Positions 1 to 9,508 of a DNA stretch of 60,877 nucleotides are shown piece by piece (within the stretch, counting starts at the first letter, position 1; each line of letters opens with the position of its first letter). The stretch spans positions 1 through 60,877 of the IMG/VR virus record IMGVR_UViG_3300035698_015781. The stretch is one strand, 5' to 3'. Position numbers and translations under genes: made by a program. A model generated the notes under the pieces. The model did no database searches, had not been told where the DNA came from, and worked only from the letters and a program-made list of their open reading frames with translations. The DNA comes from a virus.

Positions 1-90
1 AATCCCTTCAGCATACATGATAAAACGATTTTTTGTTCTTGGTTCAAAGTTATAGAACATCAATTCTTCTTGTGAGATTATGTCTGCCAT
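1..90 (-). CDS. Tail tube protein, gp19-like (3' part outside window)
   Basis: Only the first 30 codons are present, starting at an ATG with an AGGAG ribosome site about 8 bases upstream. The visible residues (MADIISQEE, then FEPRTKNRFIMYAEGI) look like the N-terminus of T4 gp19-type tube proteins, which polymerise inside the sheath of contractile tails. The gene follows the tail sheath in the direction of transcription, with a homing endonuclease gene between the two. That neighbourhood supports the call, but the fragment is short. Confidence 0.7.
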   Translation of the reverse strand, partial: MADIISQEELMFYNFEPRTKNRFIMYAEGI

Positions 91-208
91 TATTTTTCTC
101 CTCGTAGTTAAAATTAGACTCTAGAAACATGTATTTCTGTCGTCGTCTAATTATAAATATCATTGATTCCTATTTTTTGTTAAAATAATTATAGATGTTC
201 ACGTAAAA

Positions 209-243
209 AAAATAGCAGATTCTTTTATAGAATCTGCTATTTT
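209..243 (-). terminator. Rho-independent terminator behind the homing endonuclease gene
   Basis: A near-perfect inverted repeat (stem AATAGCAGATTCT, short TTTAT-type loop) is flanked by A and T runs on both sides, so it could stop transcription in either direction. It lies just after the TAG of the homing endonuclease gene and before the tail tube gene. Confidence 0.75.
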
Positions 244-262
244 ATATTTTTTGGGCTTTTAA

Positions 263-2032
263 CTATTGAGAAAAGGTCATCTCGTATTTTAGACTACCAC
301 AATCTCATATTCTATCGAAGCCATTAATCTGCATATTTTCTCATTCTGTTAAGTCTGGGTTGAAATTATCTAATTTTTCTAACAACACACCCTTTCTAAA
401 ATTGAATCTATGGGACCTAATCAAATAATTCTTTCTATTGACATATCAGTAATTCGGTGTTCCTTCTGATACCTTTTTGAAATGTAAAGACTCGTATAAC
501 TTTCCTTGACTCCATCTACGATCTGCATAACTTATTATTTTTTTTGGTTTGTATTTTCCGATAAAATGCTTAAGTAGTTTGCTAGCTCCGCCTACAACAC
601 TTCCTTTGGTGCAGAAACGGATCAATTCATAATTATCTTTTCTCGGTGTGTTTCCTAAAGCTTTTCTTAGTTTACCAAATGTCATTACGGCAACAATTTC
701 GCTGTCATTGACTAATCCTAACTTTACGAAAGCTGATGCATATCCTTGCAAGTGTTCTTTTTCTAAAAACTCCTTAGACTGTTTTGTCGATAATCCTATA
801 ACATTGCAGTTTCTCCCGTACACCCTAGGTTTCTCACTCGTTTTAAATATGTGCATTAATCTATCTTTTACGATATTCCTATTAGCTGCTCACTCATCTT
901 CAAATATATGAATTAATTGTATACCTAATTTCTCACACAGCTCTGTCTTATTCAAATGATATTTTCTATTCTTACCACCTCCTATTTCGGAGTGTCAAAA
1001 ATTACCATCTAATTCTATTGCAATTTTATAGTCAGGTAAATATAGATCCAATTCACAATTTGGTATAATAGATCTAGAATTTCTAGTAATATTAGTTAGA
1101 CCCGATTCGATTAAGAAGTCATATATTTCGTTTTCTACATTACTTATATACTTATTAGTCGGGCTGCATATTGGGCATATAGGTATATGACCATTTGCAA
1201 AATGTGAAACAAAATTATTATTACAGATAGTACATAAAAACTTATATTGTATATTATGTGGAGAATCCTCTTTCTTAGATCCTATATAATTGTCTATAAG
1301 TTTTAATCCTTGATATTCTAATATAGGTATAATTCTATTCAACTTCTCTTTATATTTCAATTCTATTGCTTTATTTGATCCTCAATAGTAATCACCACCA
1401 TATCTTTCATTCATAGTTTTCTTTATCTTTTTTAAAACTTCTTCGTCTGTAAATGGCGACGACGATCCATATTTGTTTATCATTCCTTCGTTGGCAGCCT
1501 TCCGGATCTCTTCTACTTGGAACCCGACACCGCCGTATCTTTCGTTCATAGTTTCTTTAAATTTCGGTCTATTACTGTAATTTTCATCACCGTATTTTTC
1601 TTTTAAATTATCCTTAAACCATTTTGTGCCAAAGTCGAACGGGTTCGGAATACCATATATCTCAGTCATCGTTTCTCTATATTTGTCTCTATTGTTGTAG
1701 TTTTCATTACCGTATCTCTCTTTCTTGGTTTGCTTAGCCTTTACTTTGTATTCGTCGGTTTTAGAATAATGATCAACTCCGTATCGTTCTTTTACTGTTT
1801 TTTTATAAGTTTCTAACATTTTGTTTTTTCATTCATCTGTCTTCGAATATTCTTTTCTACACTCATCGCTACAGAATCTTTTATTACTATTCTTTTTAAT
1901 CTTAAATGGTTCCTTACATATCTCACAATATACTGTTTTTCTGTTATGCTCTACAACATATTTTGCTTTACAGTCTATAGAACAAAACTTCAAATTCTTA
2001 GTTTCTTTCCCACAATTTAAGCACTTTATCAT
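263..2032 (-). CDS. EDxHD (Vsr-like) homing endonuclease between sheath and tube genes
   Basis: This 589-residue frame is open only if UGA is read as Trp. The N-terminus holds cysteine pairs typical of zinc fingers (CLNCGKE, CEICKEPF). A run of KYG/RYG repeats follows at about residues 75-215, of the kind used for DNA binding in phage homing enzymes. The catalytic part at about 325-385 has IAIELDGNFWHSE and LIHIFEDEW, the signature of the EDxHD/Vsr-like PD-(D/E)XK family. The C-terminus ends with DRIWDCGSLKYE, shared with two other genes here (20435-22120 and 33717-35450). UGA stands where those relatives have UGG or UGA Trp (NFWHSE, DEW, NYWYV, RIWDCG). The gene sits between two hairpin terminators, as an insertion beside conserved tail genes would. 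Confidence 0.85.
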
Positions 2033-2116
2033 TGTTTTCTCCCTTACACCAACGTCTGCAATTGACGCCGAATACGTATATTAATACCTATCGGGTTTAA
2101 CAGAATGTGACAAAAA

Positions 2117-2149
2117 AAAACAGTGAACTTCTATAAAGTTCACTGTTTT
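2117..2149 (-). terminator. Rho-independent terminator behind the tail sheath gene
   Basis: A hairpin with stem AAAACAGTGAACTT and its complement around a five-base loop lies about 20 bases beyond the sheath TAA and is followed by T-rich sequence on the transcribed strand. It separates the sheath gene from the inserted endonuclease gene. Confidence 0.75.
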
Positions 2150-2169
2150 ATACTGTTTGTTTCTAACTG

Positions 2170-4449
2170 TTACTGTGCAAAGGTTCCGCCAGTTGGGGTC
2201 ACATTAAAATCAATTATTATTGTTTCGGCGTCTTTTGCTGGTTGTAATCATATTTGTCCAACTAACTCATTTCTATCAATAACTTCTGGTGTATTATTTG
2301 TTTCATCCATTACAACTTGGAATGTATATAGTCCTTGCTTACTTTTTACATCGTTCATGTATGGGTTAACTTTGTTAAGGAATTTCTGTCTTGTTACATC
2401 TGTATTTTTCTCAAATACTAAGTATTGCGAGACAGATGAAACATATTTTTTGAGATTAAGTAGTAAGCGTCTAACAGATATTCTGTCTAGAGCACTTGGT
2501 AATGCTTGTAGAGTCTTTTGTCCTCATACAACCACTTTACCATTTAAAGTTGCTAGTGGGTTTATTCTACCATCGTATAGAGTTTTGATGTTATCGCTAC
2601 TTAGTCTGAATTCTGCTTCAACAACCATTGGTAGTGATGCTCTATTCAAACCTGCTGGTGCATACCATTCATATCCAACTTTATCATTATAAGCAATTGC
2701 TGATGCTATAACTGTTGAAGGTGGTACTCATACATATCGATTAGTATTTTTATCTTTAATTTTGACCCATGGGTGATAAGTTGCCGTATAGTTAGAATTT
2801 ATTGTTTCAACATATGTTATTGCGTTAGCTACGGAGGTTGTCTTTCCTGCTAAATCTGCTACATAGAATGTATCGGACCTGTCTTCTACCATTTGTTCAG
2901 CGTAATTATATACAGATGAATGGTCGTTAATTGTTATACCTGGCATAAATAGTAAGTTTAGGTCTATTTCGTATGGATTAGTTATAGTATCTAAAGCTTT
3001 TTTGTATACTGTTGTTCCGTTTGCTGTTCCACTAGAACAATCAAAACCTTGAGTATTAGTACTAGATAAAAATGTTGTTGCTACATTCAAAGGTTGAATT
3101 GGATCCGCTCCGTCAAAACCGTTTTGGAAAGGCACGATGAATTTGGTATATGTTACTGATGATGATGGGTTGATATGTGCTGACGCAGAGAATATGATAT
3201 TCTCCAACTTGAAGGTGGCGTTGCTGCCGGTTGTTGCAGATTCAGGTAACGGTGCAAGGTATTGTAAAGCATCGTCTTTCGTGTAGTCTAAACCGTAATA
3301 CACTTTAGTATTAGTTTCACTCAGATATAATTGATCTAGTTTTAATGAAGCAGTTGGGCAATTTTCTGTAGCAATTACAGGTTGTTTCAAAGCTGCAAAC
3401 CCGAATGGAATTAAATTAGCTGCGATCGAAGTACCGGCCATCTCAACTCTTACATACTTCGATTTATTAGGATAGTCACCATAATAAATAGTTGTTAGAT
3501 TCGTTGTATCTCATTGACCATATCTATCACCAATTACTCTTAGTAAATAATTAGTAGCGTCGGGGTCTAAAGTAAGGTTTGTAAAGGTTTCATATATGAC
3601 TGGTCGTTTATCGATATCATCATATTCACGAATAGCTACAGAGAATTGACCAAAATCAGAGCCTGCTATAGAACCTGCTTTCTTTACATCGAAAATAGCT
3701 ATCTTTATGTCTTTATTTCCAGATGTGCCGTCACCTAAATTAACAAATTTGAATAAATTTGTATTAATATCACCAACATTCTGAGATATTATATATGGTG
3801 TTTCAGCAGTTTTATAATTATTACCAGTAGCTCATTCGAAATCCATAGTCATCGAAGAAGTAGAAACACTACCAGTACCTGTGGAACTAGAAATAGAATT
3901 ATTGAATACGCTATACACATAGGCTTGACTATCGCCTCTTGGATCTGTTCCAAATAAATTGGTAATATAATTAGGGTCACTTTCATATAAAGAGGCAGTA
4001 TATGTTCAAGTACTACCACTTACTATAGTTAATCTTAAATCTTCAGCGGTCGATGCATTCACGTCTAAACTAATTGTTGTTGAAGTTTGTGTAGGTAATA
4101 GTACAGCATTTACATTTATTGCTGCACTGGATCCTGTTGAGGTTATAGCTAATACCTCATCTGTTGTTTTTGTAAATCCTTCATCTCATAAAACTCTGAC
4201 TATTTCAGCTGATGCTGCATGCTTTAAATAATAGTCAACAGCATATGGTGTAAAGAATTTGTCATAAGTTAGTCCAAATTTGTTCTCGTTGTCTGTTCTA
4301 GAAGTTACAGTAGTCGGTACAAAAGCTGGTCCTTTAAGAAAAGGTCCTACAAATACAGCTCCTATAGCAGATACTCCTGCTTCTAAATAACTCTCATCAT
4401 TTTCTCTGGTGAATACACCAGGACTCGTTAATCTTTCAGTTGCTCCCAC
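2170..4449 (-). CDS. Tail sheath protein, gp18-like
   Basis: With UGA read as Trp this is one 759-residue frame from a GTG start (AGAGGAG ribosome site) to TAA. The start (ERLTSPGVFTRENDESYLEAG) and the C-terminal region (ALQALPSALDRISVRRLLLNLKKY style sequence) fit the phage tail sheath family that contracts during DNA delivery. Under the standard code the gene breaks at many UGA codons, for example RVL-UGA-DEGFTK and YGQ-UGA-DTTN, where Trp fits. The tube gene follows after the homing insertion. The length is slightly above T4 gp18 (659 residues). The insertion-prone central domain could account for this. Confidence 0.88.
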
Positions 4450-4507
4450 ATTTTTTCTCCTCTAAATTGTTATGAAAATTTTCTCTATCATCTTATTAAA
4501 AAAAAAT

Positions 4508-4780
4508 TTACTTTTCTTCAATTTCCCATGTGTCTAAATTAATTTTGACGGTTCCATACTTTTCTTTAATCTTATCTAATATTTCTTTTTGTTTAAGTAC
4601 TAAATCGTTATACCCTTTAATCAGTATATTTTTATCACTTTCGATCACTTTAGTTTTAATTTCTAATTTACCCAGCTCACTAAATATTTGCTGGTAATTT
4701 GCGTTCAGGGCTTGTAAAATTGAAATCTCTTCCGGTGTCAATTTCTTCTTCTCTGGTGTCTTCTCTTCTTTCTTGATCAT
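4508..4780 (-). CDS. Small coiled-coil protein before the tail sheath gene
   Basis: This 90-residue lysine and glutamate-rich protein starts at an ATG after an AAGGA ribosome site and ends in TAA. It is almost wholly predicted helix, then ends with EKYGTVKINLDTWEIE, a pattern I recognise from small phage proteins of unknown role encoded near head genes. Its first third overlaps the end of the next upstream gene in another frame. The function is unknown. Confidence 0.6.
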   Translation of the reverse strand: MIKKEEKTPEKKKLTPEEISILQALNANYQQIFSELGKLEIKTKVIESDKNILIKGYNDLVLKQKEILDKIKEKYGTVKINLDTWEIEEK

Positions 4781-5030
4781 TATTACCTTCCTTATTTATT
4801 AATTTGTTCGAATCTTGAATTGTTTTTTCTAAACCTCGCAAAATCTCTTTTACTTTTTCTATTCTTTCTACTTCTATACTGTCTAAATTTTCATAGGTTT
4901 GTAAATTTATATCTGCTACTATTTTACCTATACCTTTTCCCAAAACAGCTATGATATTTAGATTTTTAGTTAGTTCATCTAAATCATCATCAAACTTTCT
5001 TTCTATTATCAACTTTTTGAATTTTATCAA
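4680..5030 (-). CDS. Hypothetical protein with a TTG start
   Basis: The frame of 116 residues starts at TTG behind a GGAG site and begins MIKFKKLIIERKFDDDLDEL. It has no Trp. Its last 30-odd residues (rich in R, E and D) come from the 101-base overlap with the following gene, so the true end may differ if an old stop was lost. The N-terminal two thirds look like an ordinary helical protein. I do not recognise it. Confidence 0.45.
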   Translation of the reverse strand: MIKFKKLIIERKFDDDLDELTKNLNIIAVLGKGIGKIVADINLQTYENLDSIEVERIEKVKEILRGLEKTIQDSNKLINKEGNNDQERREDTREEEIDTGRDFNFTSPERKLPANI

Positions 5031-5182
5031 TAAAGTTCTCCACTGGATTTTTTAACATGATAGTTATGTACACTTTTTGCTATCAGCTCTTTAGTCTTGT
5101 CGGTGTGTCTAAGTCGACCTAACTCTCAACCAATATGTTTACTTAAAAACTCGTCTACATCTTCCTTTAGTAATCTTATCAT
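5024..5182 (-). CDS. Hypothetical 52-residue protein
   Basis: A short frame from ATG (MIRLLKEDVDEFLSKHIGWE) ends in a tandem UGA-UAA. It contains one internal UGA read as Trp, so it is invisible under the standard code. The Shine-Dalgarno-like AAGGAG is further upstream than usual (about 16 bases). It overlaps the start of the next gene by a few bases, which suggests coupled translation. The function is unknown. Confidence 0.4.
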
Positions 5183-5226
5183 ACTATTGTGGTTTTGACT
5201 CCTTATCACTATACGTTTTATAAAAA

Positions 5227-5325
5227 TGGCAGCCCTGTCCCGAGTCGAACGGGAATAGTGGCGGTTTGGAATCGCCATATACGGCTTTGAAGGCCGTCAC
5301 CTTCTCCAAAAGGTTACGCAGAGCT
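5227..5325 (-). tRNA. tRNA with anticodon UCA, probable tRNA-Trp reading UGA, with a long variable arm
   Basis: The minus strand folds into a 99-base cloverleaf with CCA encoded. The acceptor is AGCTCTG paired with CAGGGCT (one G-T pair), the T-arm is TCCCG-TTCGACT-CGGGA, and the anticodon stem ACGGC/GCCGT closes the loop CTTCAAA. The anticodon is therefore UCA (plus-strand 5288-5290), which pairs with UGA. A1-U72, G2-C71 and G73, with C35 and A36, are the bases bacterial TrpRS reads. Two features are odd: about 26 bases sit between anticodon stem and T-stem, including a TGGCG/CGCCA hairpin as in class II tRNAs, and four bases instead of two join acceptor and D-stem. It is not a standard tRNA-Sec (7 base-pair acceptor, A1-U72). 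It best explains UGA decoding here, but charging is an inference. Confidence 0.8.
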
Positions 5326-5371
5326 ACATATACACTTATACTAAATATTTCTTCATATATCAATATTATAT

Positions 5372-5635
5372 CTATAATGACATTTCTAAATCATTAATAA
5401 TTTTTCACATAGCTGCTATGTGATATTCTCAGTCGCCGTCAGCTACAACTTGATCTATCTCATCTTTGAAAAGTCGTAATGTAATTATCGGGTTGTCAGT
5501 TCTCGGAATATCCATAACTCTCGGTGCTAATATTTCGAATTCACCATTGAATACTTCTATTGACCCGAAATGTCTGACTATCAAAGCCATCACAAATTGT
5601 TTTAGTAAACCTATTTCTATACTCATTGTTTTCAT
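5372..5635 (-). CDS. Hypothetical 87-residue protein next to the tRNA
   Basis: The frame starts at ATG behind AGAGGAG and runs through two UGA codons (GDWEY and AMWKI) to TAG. The N-terminal half is hydrophobic and likely structured (IGLLKQFVMALIVRHFG). It belongs to the connector and tail-completion block by position. I do not recognise it. Confidence 0.5.
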
Positions 5636-5688
5636 GTAAACTCCTCTTATATATACATATTTAAAAAAAGTCCAAATGTCATTTTTTT

Positions 5689-6438
5689 TTAGGTAATTTT
5701 AAAACTGACCTTAACTGGTCCTACGGTAAATTCTTTCGTATTTGATAACCTTTTTAAATAACTATCTGGTAATATATACCCTTTAACACTTAAATTAAAT
5801 TCAGTTTTTACTGTCCTTTGCGTAGTCGATGACATTTCTGTATTGTCATCAAAATCGTTTACTTGAGATACAAATCTAAAATAGTCATTACCTCAATAAG
5901 AACCACCATGATAAGTAAATAGTTCGATTAATTTATTCATTTGCTCAAGAAAATCTGTTCACATAATTACTGCATACTCAACAGTTACATAATCCGGTAT
6001 TACAACTTGTTTTAATTCTCTCACCTTCTTATCATTATGTAACAAATTGAAATGAGAATAATTATTTTCAGAAGTATATCGCTTCTCGAATGTTCTAAAT
6101 ATTTGAGGGTTCTGTGCGTCTATTTTAGTTGTTGGAATATCGTCATTTCTGGATAACCCAGTTCTCTTTATCATTATAATAGGACATTGTATAACACCTC
6201 TATCGTTTCTGATACCTTCGTCATATTGTACACTTTTTCATCTTTCTGGCGTACCGTACATAACTGGAACATTTACAACTTCTGATTTATAGTCGACTCT
6301 AGGTACAATAACATTTTTAATATAATGTAATATCATTTCATCTATATTATATATGCCAATCTTTACATCTTTTCAACTTGAATCTTGAGATGTTTTTATT
6401 TGATCTACTCTTTTAATTACTACTTTATTTGCTGCCAT
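5689..6438 (-). CDS. Tail terminator / sheath-stabilising protein, gp15-like
   Basis: This 249-residue frame needs several UGA codons read as Trp (including SSWKD, PERWKS, VIMWTD and SYWGND). The layout resembles T4 gp15: a short N-terminus, then VNVPVMYGTPERW (gp15 has IRVPITYASKEHF), a central VEYAVIMWTDFLEQMNKLIE segment (gp15 has a matching stretch before its ILPYF motif), and a closing beta strand ending in GYILPD. gp15 caps the tail and joins it to the neck. The gene begins two bases after the preceding stop, so translation is probably coupled. The match is by pattern only. Confidence 0.5.
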
Positions 6439-6440
6439 AT

Positions 6441-7082
6441 CTAGTATTTTTTAACTTTAACTCCAGAGTCTGATAGCTCTTGTTCTTTTTTTAATATAAA
6501 TTGTTCATACACACCGAAGTTTATACCTTCCATAACTTCTCCTAGCGAGCATTTTAATACCCCAACCTTCGAGAGTTCTACTATACCACCCCCATATCTT
6601 TTCAAAGCTGTGAATTTATCTAGCGGTAAGTTTAGATCAAGTTTATCAAATTCAGCTACACCTTCGTTATATTTTCCGGCCGCTATGACGTCGATAGCTT
6701 CACCGAACCCGTTCTCTCTTATATACTCTATCATCTTTGTATACTGTGTTGGCGTACCATCCTTATTATATATCCGGTTGAACCTATATGATTTAGTGCT
6801 GAAGTCTTCTATTGTCATCTTTTTACCTGAGTATGCTTTATCGAATACTTTGTCTGCTTTCTTTATTAATTCCTCAGTGTAATCGTTCAAAGCCGACTCT
6901 ACATCCTCGTTCTTGAATCCTACCAAATATAACTTAGGGTGTATTCGTACCGGCTTGTATTTTAATAGACATTTCGTTATTCTGTTTTTAGTTGTATTGG
7001 ATGGCTTCAGATTGAGTTTATCGATAATGTATTGTTGGGCGTCTTTAGGATCCATTCCTGTCATACCTGGTAAATCTTTCAT
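6441..7082 (-). CDS. Hypothetical protein of the neck and tail-completion block
   Basis: A 213-residue protein without Trp or UGA, starting MKDLPGMTGMDPKDAQQYI and ending VKVKKY before TAA. It is mixed helix and strand and has no motif I can name. It lies between the gp14-like and gp15-like genes, so a virion assembly role is likely from position only. Confidence 0.6.
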   Translation of the reverse strand: MKDLPGMTGMDPKDAQQYIIDKLNLKPSNTTKNRITKCLLKYKPVRIHPKLYLVGFKNEDVESALNDYTEELIKKADKVFDKAYSGKKMTIEDFSTKSYRFNRIYNKDGTPTQYTKMIEYIRENGFGEAIDVIAAGKYNEGVAEFDKLDLNLPLDKFTALKRYGGGIVELSKVGVLKCSLGEVMEGINFGVYEQFILKKEQELSDSGVKVKKY

Positions 7083-7162
7083 CTAGGTCTCCTTTACTTA
7101 TTTATCACTATACATATTTCACATAAATTGTAAACAGTTATTTCTCTGATTTTTTCATTTCA

Positions 7163-7660
7163 TTATAATTTAAATGCACTATCTTCTGTAGCAGCTATTG
7201 CTCTCTTTATTTCTTTTAATCTGGTTACTGAGTCTCTTACAATAACAGCATCACAAATAATACTTCAGTTATGTTGCGGGTCTTGTTGCCCACCGATAAT
7301 TTGATCTTCCATAGCTGACGTTAATTCGTAGTAGTTACTATTTCATTCTATAATATCACCAACTTCTGGATATACACCAGCAACTTTTAATGTGTTCCTA
7401 TGAAATCTTATTTGTAGTGTTTGAGAATAATCAGGACCGAAATCATCAGTTTCGTATTCAGGATCTATATGATCTATTAAGGCGGCTACTCTAACGCCCG
7501 GAAAATATACTTTTTCTAATCCTTCGCCATATATATTTATATCAGTATCTAATAGATTTATTTTAAATATAGCTATTCTAGTATCTACTATTTTGATAAC
7601 TAATTCTTTATTGATAGCGTGAAATAGACCTAGATCTCTATCTCTTTTAAATAAAGGCAT
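7163..7660 (-). CDS. Neck / head-closure protein, gp14-like
   Basis: The 165-residue frame includes UGA as Trp at IIEWNSNYYELT and HNWSII. The order of features (NKELVIKIVDTRIAIFKI, NIYGEGLEKVYFPGVRV, GDIIEWNSNYYEL, then ICDAVIVRDS) is that of a conserved connector protein in large myoviruses, which sits between portal and tail. The ATG overlaps the end of the upstream gene in ATAGATG, so the two are probably translated together. The family assignment is from memory of the pattern. Confidence 0.5.
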
Positions 7661-7909
7661 CTATTTATCGGCTCCTATATCCCTCAAAGCTTTACTCCCT
7701 AATTTACAGTACCGTATGGCTTTATCGAGAAAGTCTTCAATGTACTTGAAATGTCGGTCGGTTGATGTGCTTCTTAATTTCTTATCTATTATTAGTTTAC
7801 GAATCTCATCTCTGTCCTTATCTAGGGCCTCTAACTTAACTAACAGAGGTTCCATAAAATTGGGACCTCTATATTCCAATAATAAGTCTTTAAATTTTAT
7901 TTTATCCAT
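7661..7909 (-). CDS. Small helical protein with an acidic N-terminal tag-like segment
   Basis: An 82-residue protein begins MDKIKFKDLLLEYRGPN, close to the FMDLITE-type openings of 52036-52458 and 56293-56556, and continues as charged helices. The ribosome site is GGAG. The LLLEY segment fits the (L/I)xE style of T4 prohead protease sites, but no cleavage is shown. Confidence 0.55.
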   Translation of the reverse strand: MDKIKFKDLLLEYRGPNFMEPLLVKLEALDKDRDEIRKLIIDKKLRSTSTDRHFKYIEDFLDKAIRYCKLGSKALRDIGADK

Positions 7910-7927
7910 GCGTTGATTCTAAGGCTC

Positions 7928-8098
7928 CTATATATATTCGTCGAATAACTTTACTATTTCTATACAAATCTCACCCCGGGCATCCAGGCTTAAATTTTTG
8001 AATTCGTTCACATTTTGTAGAGCCTTATATATAGAGTCGGTAAAGTGTTGAGTAGGTCCAATTTCTTCAATTATTTTTATCAGATTAATTTCTTTCAT
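7928..8098 (-). CDS. Hypothetical 56-residue protein
   Basis: A short frame, MKEINLIKIIEEIGPTQHF, ends in TAG and supplies the ribosome site of the next gene. Its opening is an amphipathic helix with an IIEE stretch like the tagged head proteins of this window. No UGA occurs in it, and I cannot name a function. Confidence 0.45.
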   Translation of the reverse strand: MKEINLIKIIEEIGPTQHFTDSIYKALQNVNEFKNLSLDARGEICIEIVKLFDEYI

Positions 8099-8103
8099 GA
8101 TAT

Positions 8104-8793
8104 TTATTTACTCCTCGGTTTAACTGTTATTTTCTTTATAGATTTTAAACCTGATTTATTTCAAATACATCCACTTCTAACATCTCAATCATGTCGCCAT
8201 TCCCCTAAGATACCGTGGGGGTACAGTAACTCGACCCCAGACCATTTTTTTGCTACTTCTGATCATTTTATTCGATTAACAACATCGTCGCCTAAGTGTG
8301 ATTCTTTAACACCATATTCTTTTTCGAATTCTCGTATTTTTTTAAGATCGTCTAGAATTAATACAGAATCTGTAATTTCTATTTTAAATATTTTATTCTC
8401 TTCTCAATTTGGCATCTCTTCTCTTACTCATTTTATCCATTCTTTACCAATACCATATCATAAACCACGAGGTTTATTACTTTTCGAAATCTGTTCTTTA
8501 TTAAAGAATTCTATCTTTGTTTCTTTAGTATTTACTATTCTATCTGTATCTTTAATTTTCTGATAGATATTATCAGGGACTTTTTCTGTTAACAAGTCCA
8601 TAAATTTTATTGATTCTTTTTTTACTTTATCTGGTAAATCTTTTTCTGGTGTTTTAGCAAGATCTTCCAGATCCTCTATACTCATATCCTTTGCTAATTT
8701 CTTTACAGTATCTGAAGCTTTCTTTAACTTACCTTTTTTATAAGCAAGGGCCATTCCCATTAATCGCTTCTGGGACTTCGATTTAGCTGGCAT
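8104..8793 (-). CDS. DUF3008-like N-terminus fused to an unknown domain
   Basis: This 229-residue frame has at least six UGA codons read as Trp (for example RGLWYG, IKWVRE, PNWEE, HDWDVR). It opens with MPAKSKSQKRLMGMALAYKK, the typical start of the small phage DUF3008 family. It then contains IKFMDLLTEKVPDN, a tag-like segment placed internally here, and an unrecognised C-terminal domain ending SLKKI-type basic sequence. Under the standard code it would stop at residue 111. It lies among tagged small genes of the head region. Confidence 0.65.
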
Positions 8794-8803
8794 CTATTTC
8801 TCC

Positions 8804-9094
8804 TTATTGAACATCAACATCTATAGTTACAGTGAATCATTTAGGTTTTATTTTTGTAATGGATTCTTTATCTGTAAATATTTCGTCTAATTTATATTTA
8901 AAAGTTATCGACCCTTCGGCAGAATTGACTCACGGATCTTTAACATTTGATAATTTAAATTGGGGGTACTGTGTATTACCCATTAATGTATCATAAATTA
9001 TATCAACAACGCCAGATTTTTCTGAATTAGCCTCATATTTTCTTTCTTTCAATATTTCTTCTTTGATTACTTTTATTAGTTCTGATTTTTTCAC
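8804..9094 (-). CDS. Tagged small protein (KKSEL family), GTG start
   Basis: The 96-residue frame starts at GTG behind AGGAG and opens VKKSELIKVIKEEILKERK. The rest (SGVVDIIYDTLMGNTQYP, ITFKYKLDEIF, WFTVTIDVDVQ) is beta-rich and unrelated to other family members. UGA is read as Trp in PWVNS and KWFTV. It is one of two adjacent tagged genes beside the neck block. Confidence 0.6.
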
Positions 9095-9097
9095 TAT

Positions 9098-9496
9098 TTA
9101 TCTCCTATACAATCATCCACCATGTAGGTCTACGTTTCTATATGTTTCTGGTTTAAATACAGAAGCTCTGGGTCCCTTGGCTGGTGCTGATCAAGTCGCC
9201 GCTTTATACACTAGTCCTGTTTCTCTCTCAATAAAGCAATAAGCCGATGTAGCTTTCTTCGGGTCGTCAGCATGAACTACAACTACTTTATCATATTTCT
9301 TACCTGGTTTCAATACAGCTAATTGATCATAGTATCCATCACTATATATTCTCGGGTATTGTTCTTTGTATTGTTTAATAAATTGTTCATTGGCAAATTC
9401 GATGAATCTATCAGCTGCTTGCTGGTATCCTTCTATCTCTTCGTTCAAGCTTATTATTTCTTCTTTTATTAATTTTCTTAGTTCTGATTTTTTCAC
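9098..9496 (-). CDS. Tagged small protein (KKSEL family) ending in a DLHGGW motif
   Basis: The opening MKKSELRKLIKEEIISLNEE is followed by a helical part, a beta-rich core (DKVVVVHADDPKKATSAYCF) and a tail ending YRNVDLHGGW before a few residues and TAA. That C-terminal motif recurs in phage proteins I have seen, but its role is unknown. Two UGA codons (TWSAP and GGW) lie in the last third, so the standard code would remove the conserved end. It is 132 residues long. Confidence 0.65.
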
Positions 9497-9508
9497 TAAG
9501 TTTCTCCT

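Noticed and set aside
1382-1819. Regular KYG/RYG repeats in the homing genes as a CRISPR-like array
   Set aside because: The repeats are coding and degenerate at DNA level with no fixed spacers; they are protein DNA-binding repeats.
2123-2692. A 189-residue plus-strand frame over the sheath end
   Set aside because: It is antisense to the conserved C-terminus of the sheath and has no start signal.
5227-5325. The tRNA as a normal tRNA-Sec or tRNA-Ser
   Set aside because: The acceptor is 7 base pairs (Sec has 8), the first pair is A-U instead of G-C, and the D-arm is not Sec-like. UGA positions in proteins align with Trp, not Sec or Ser.
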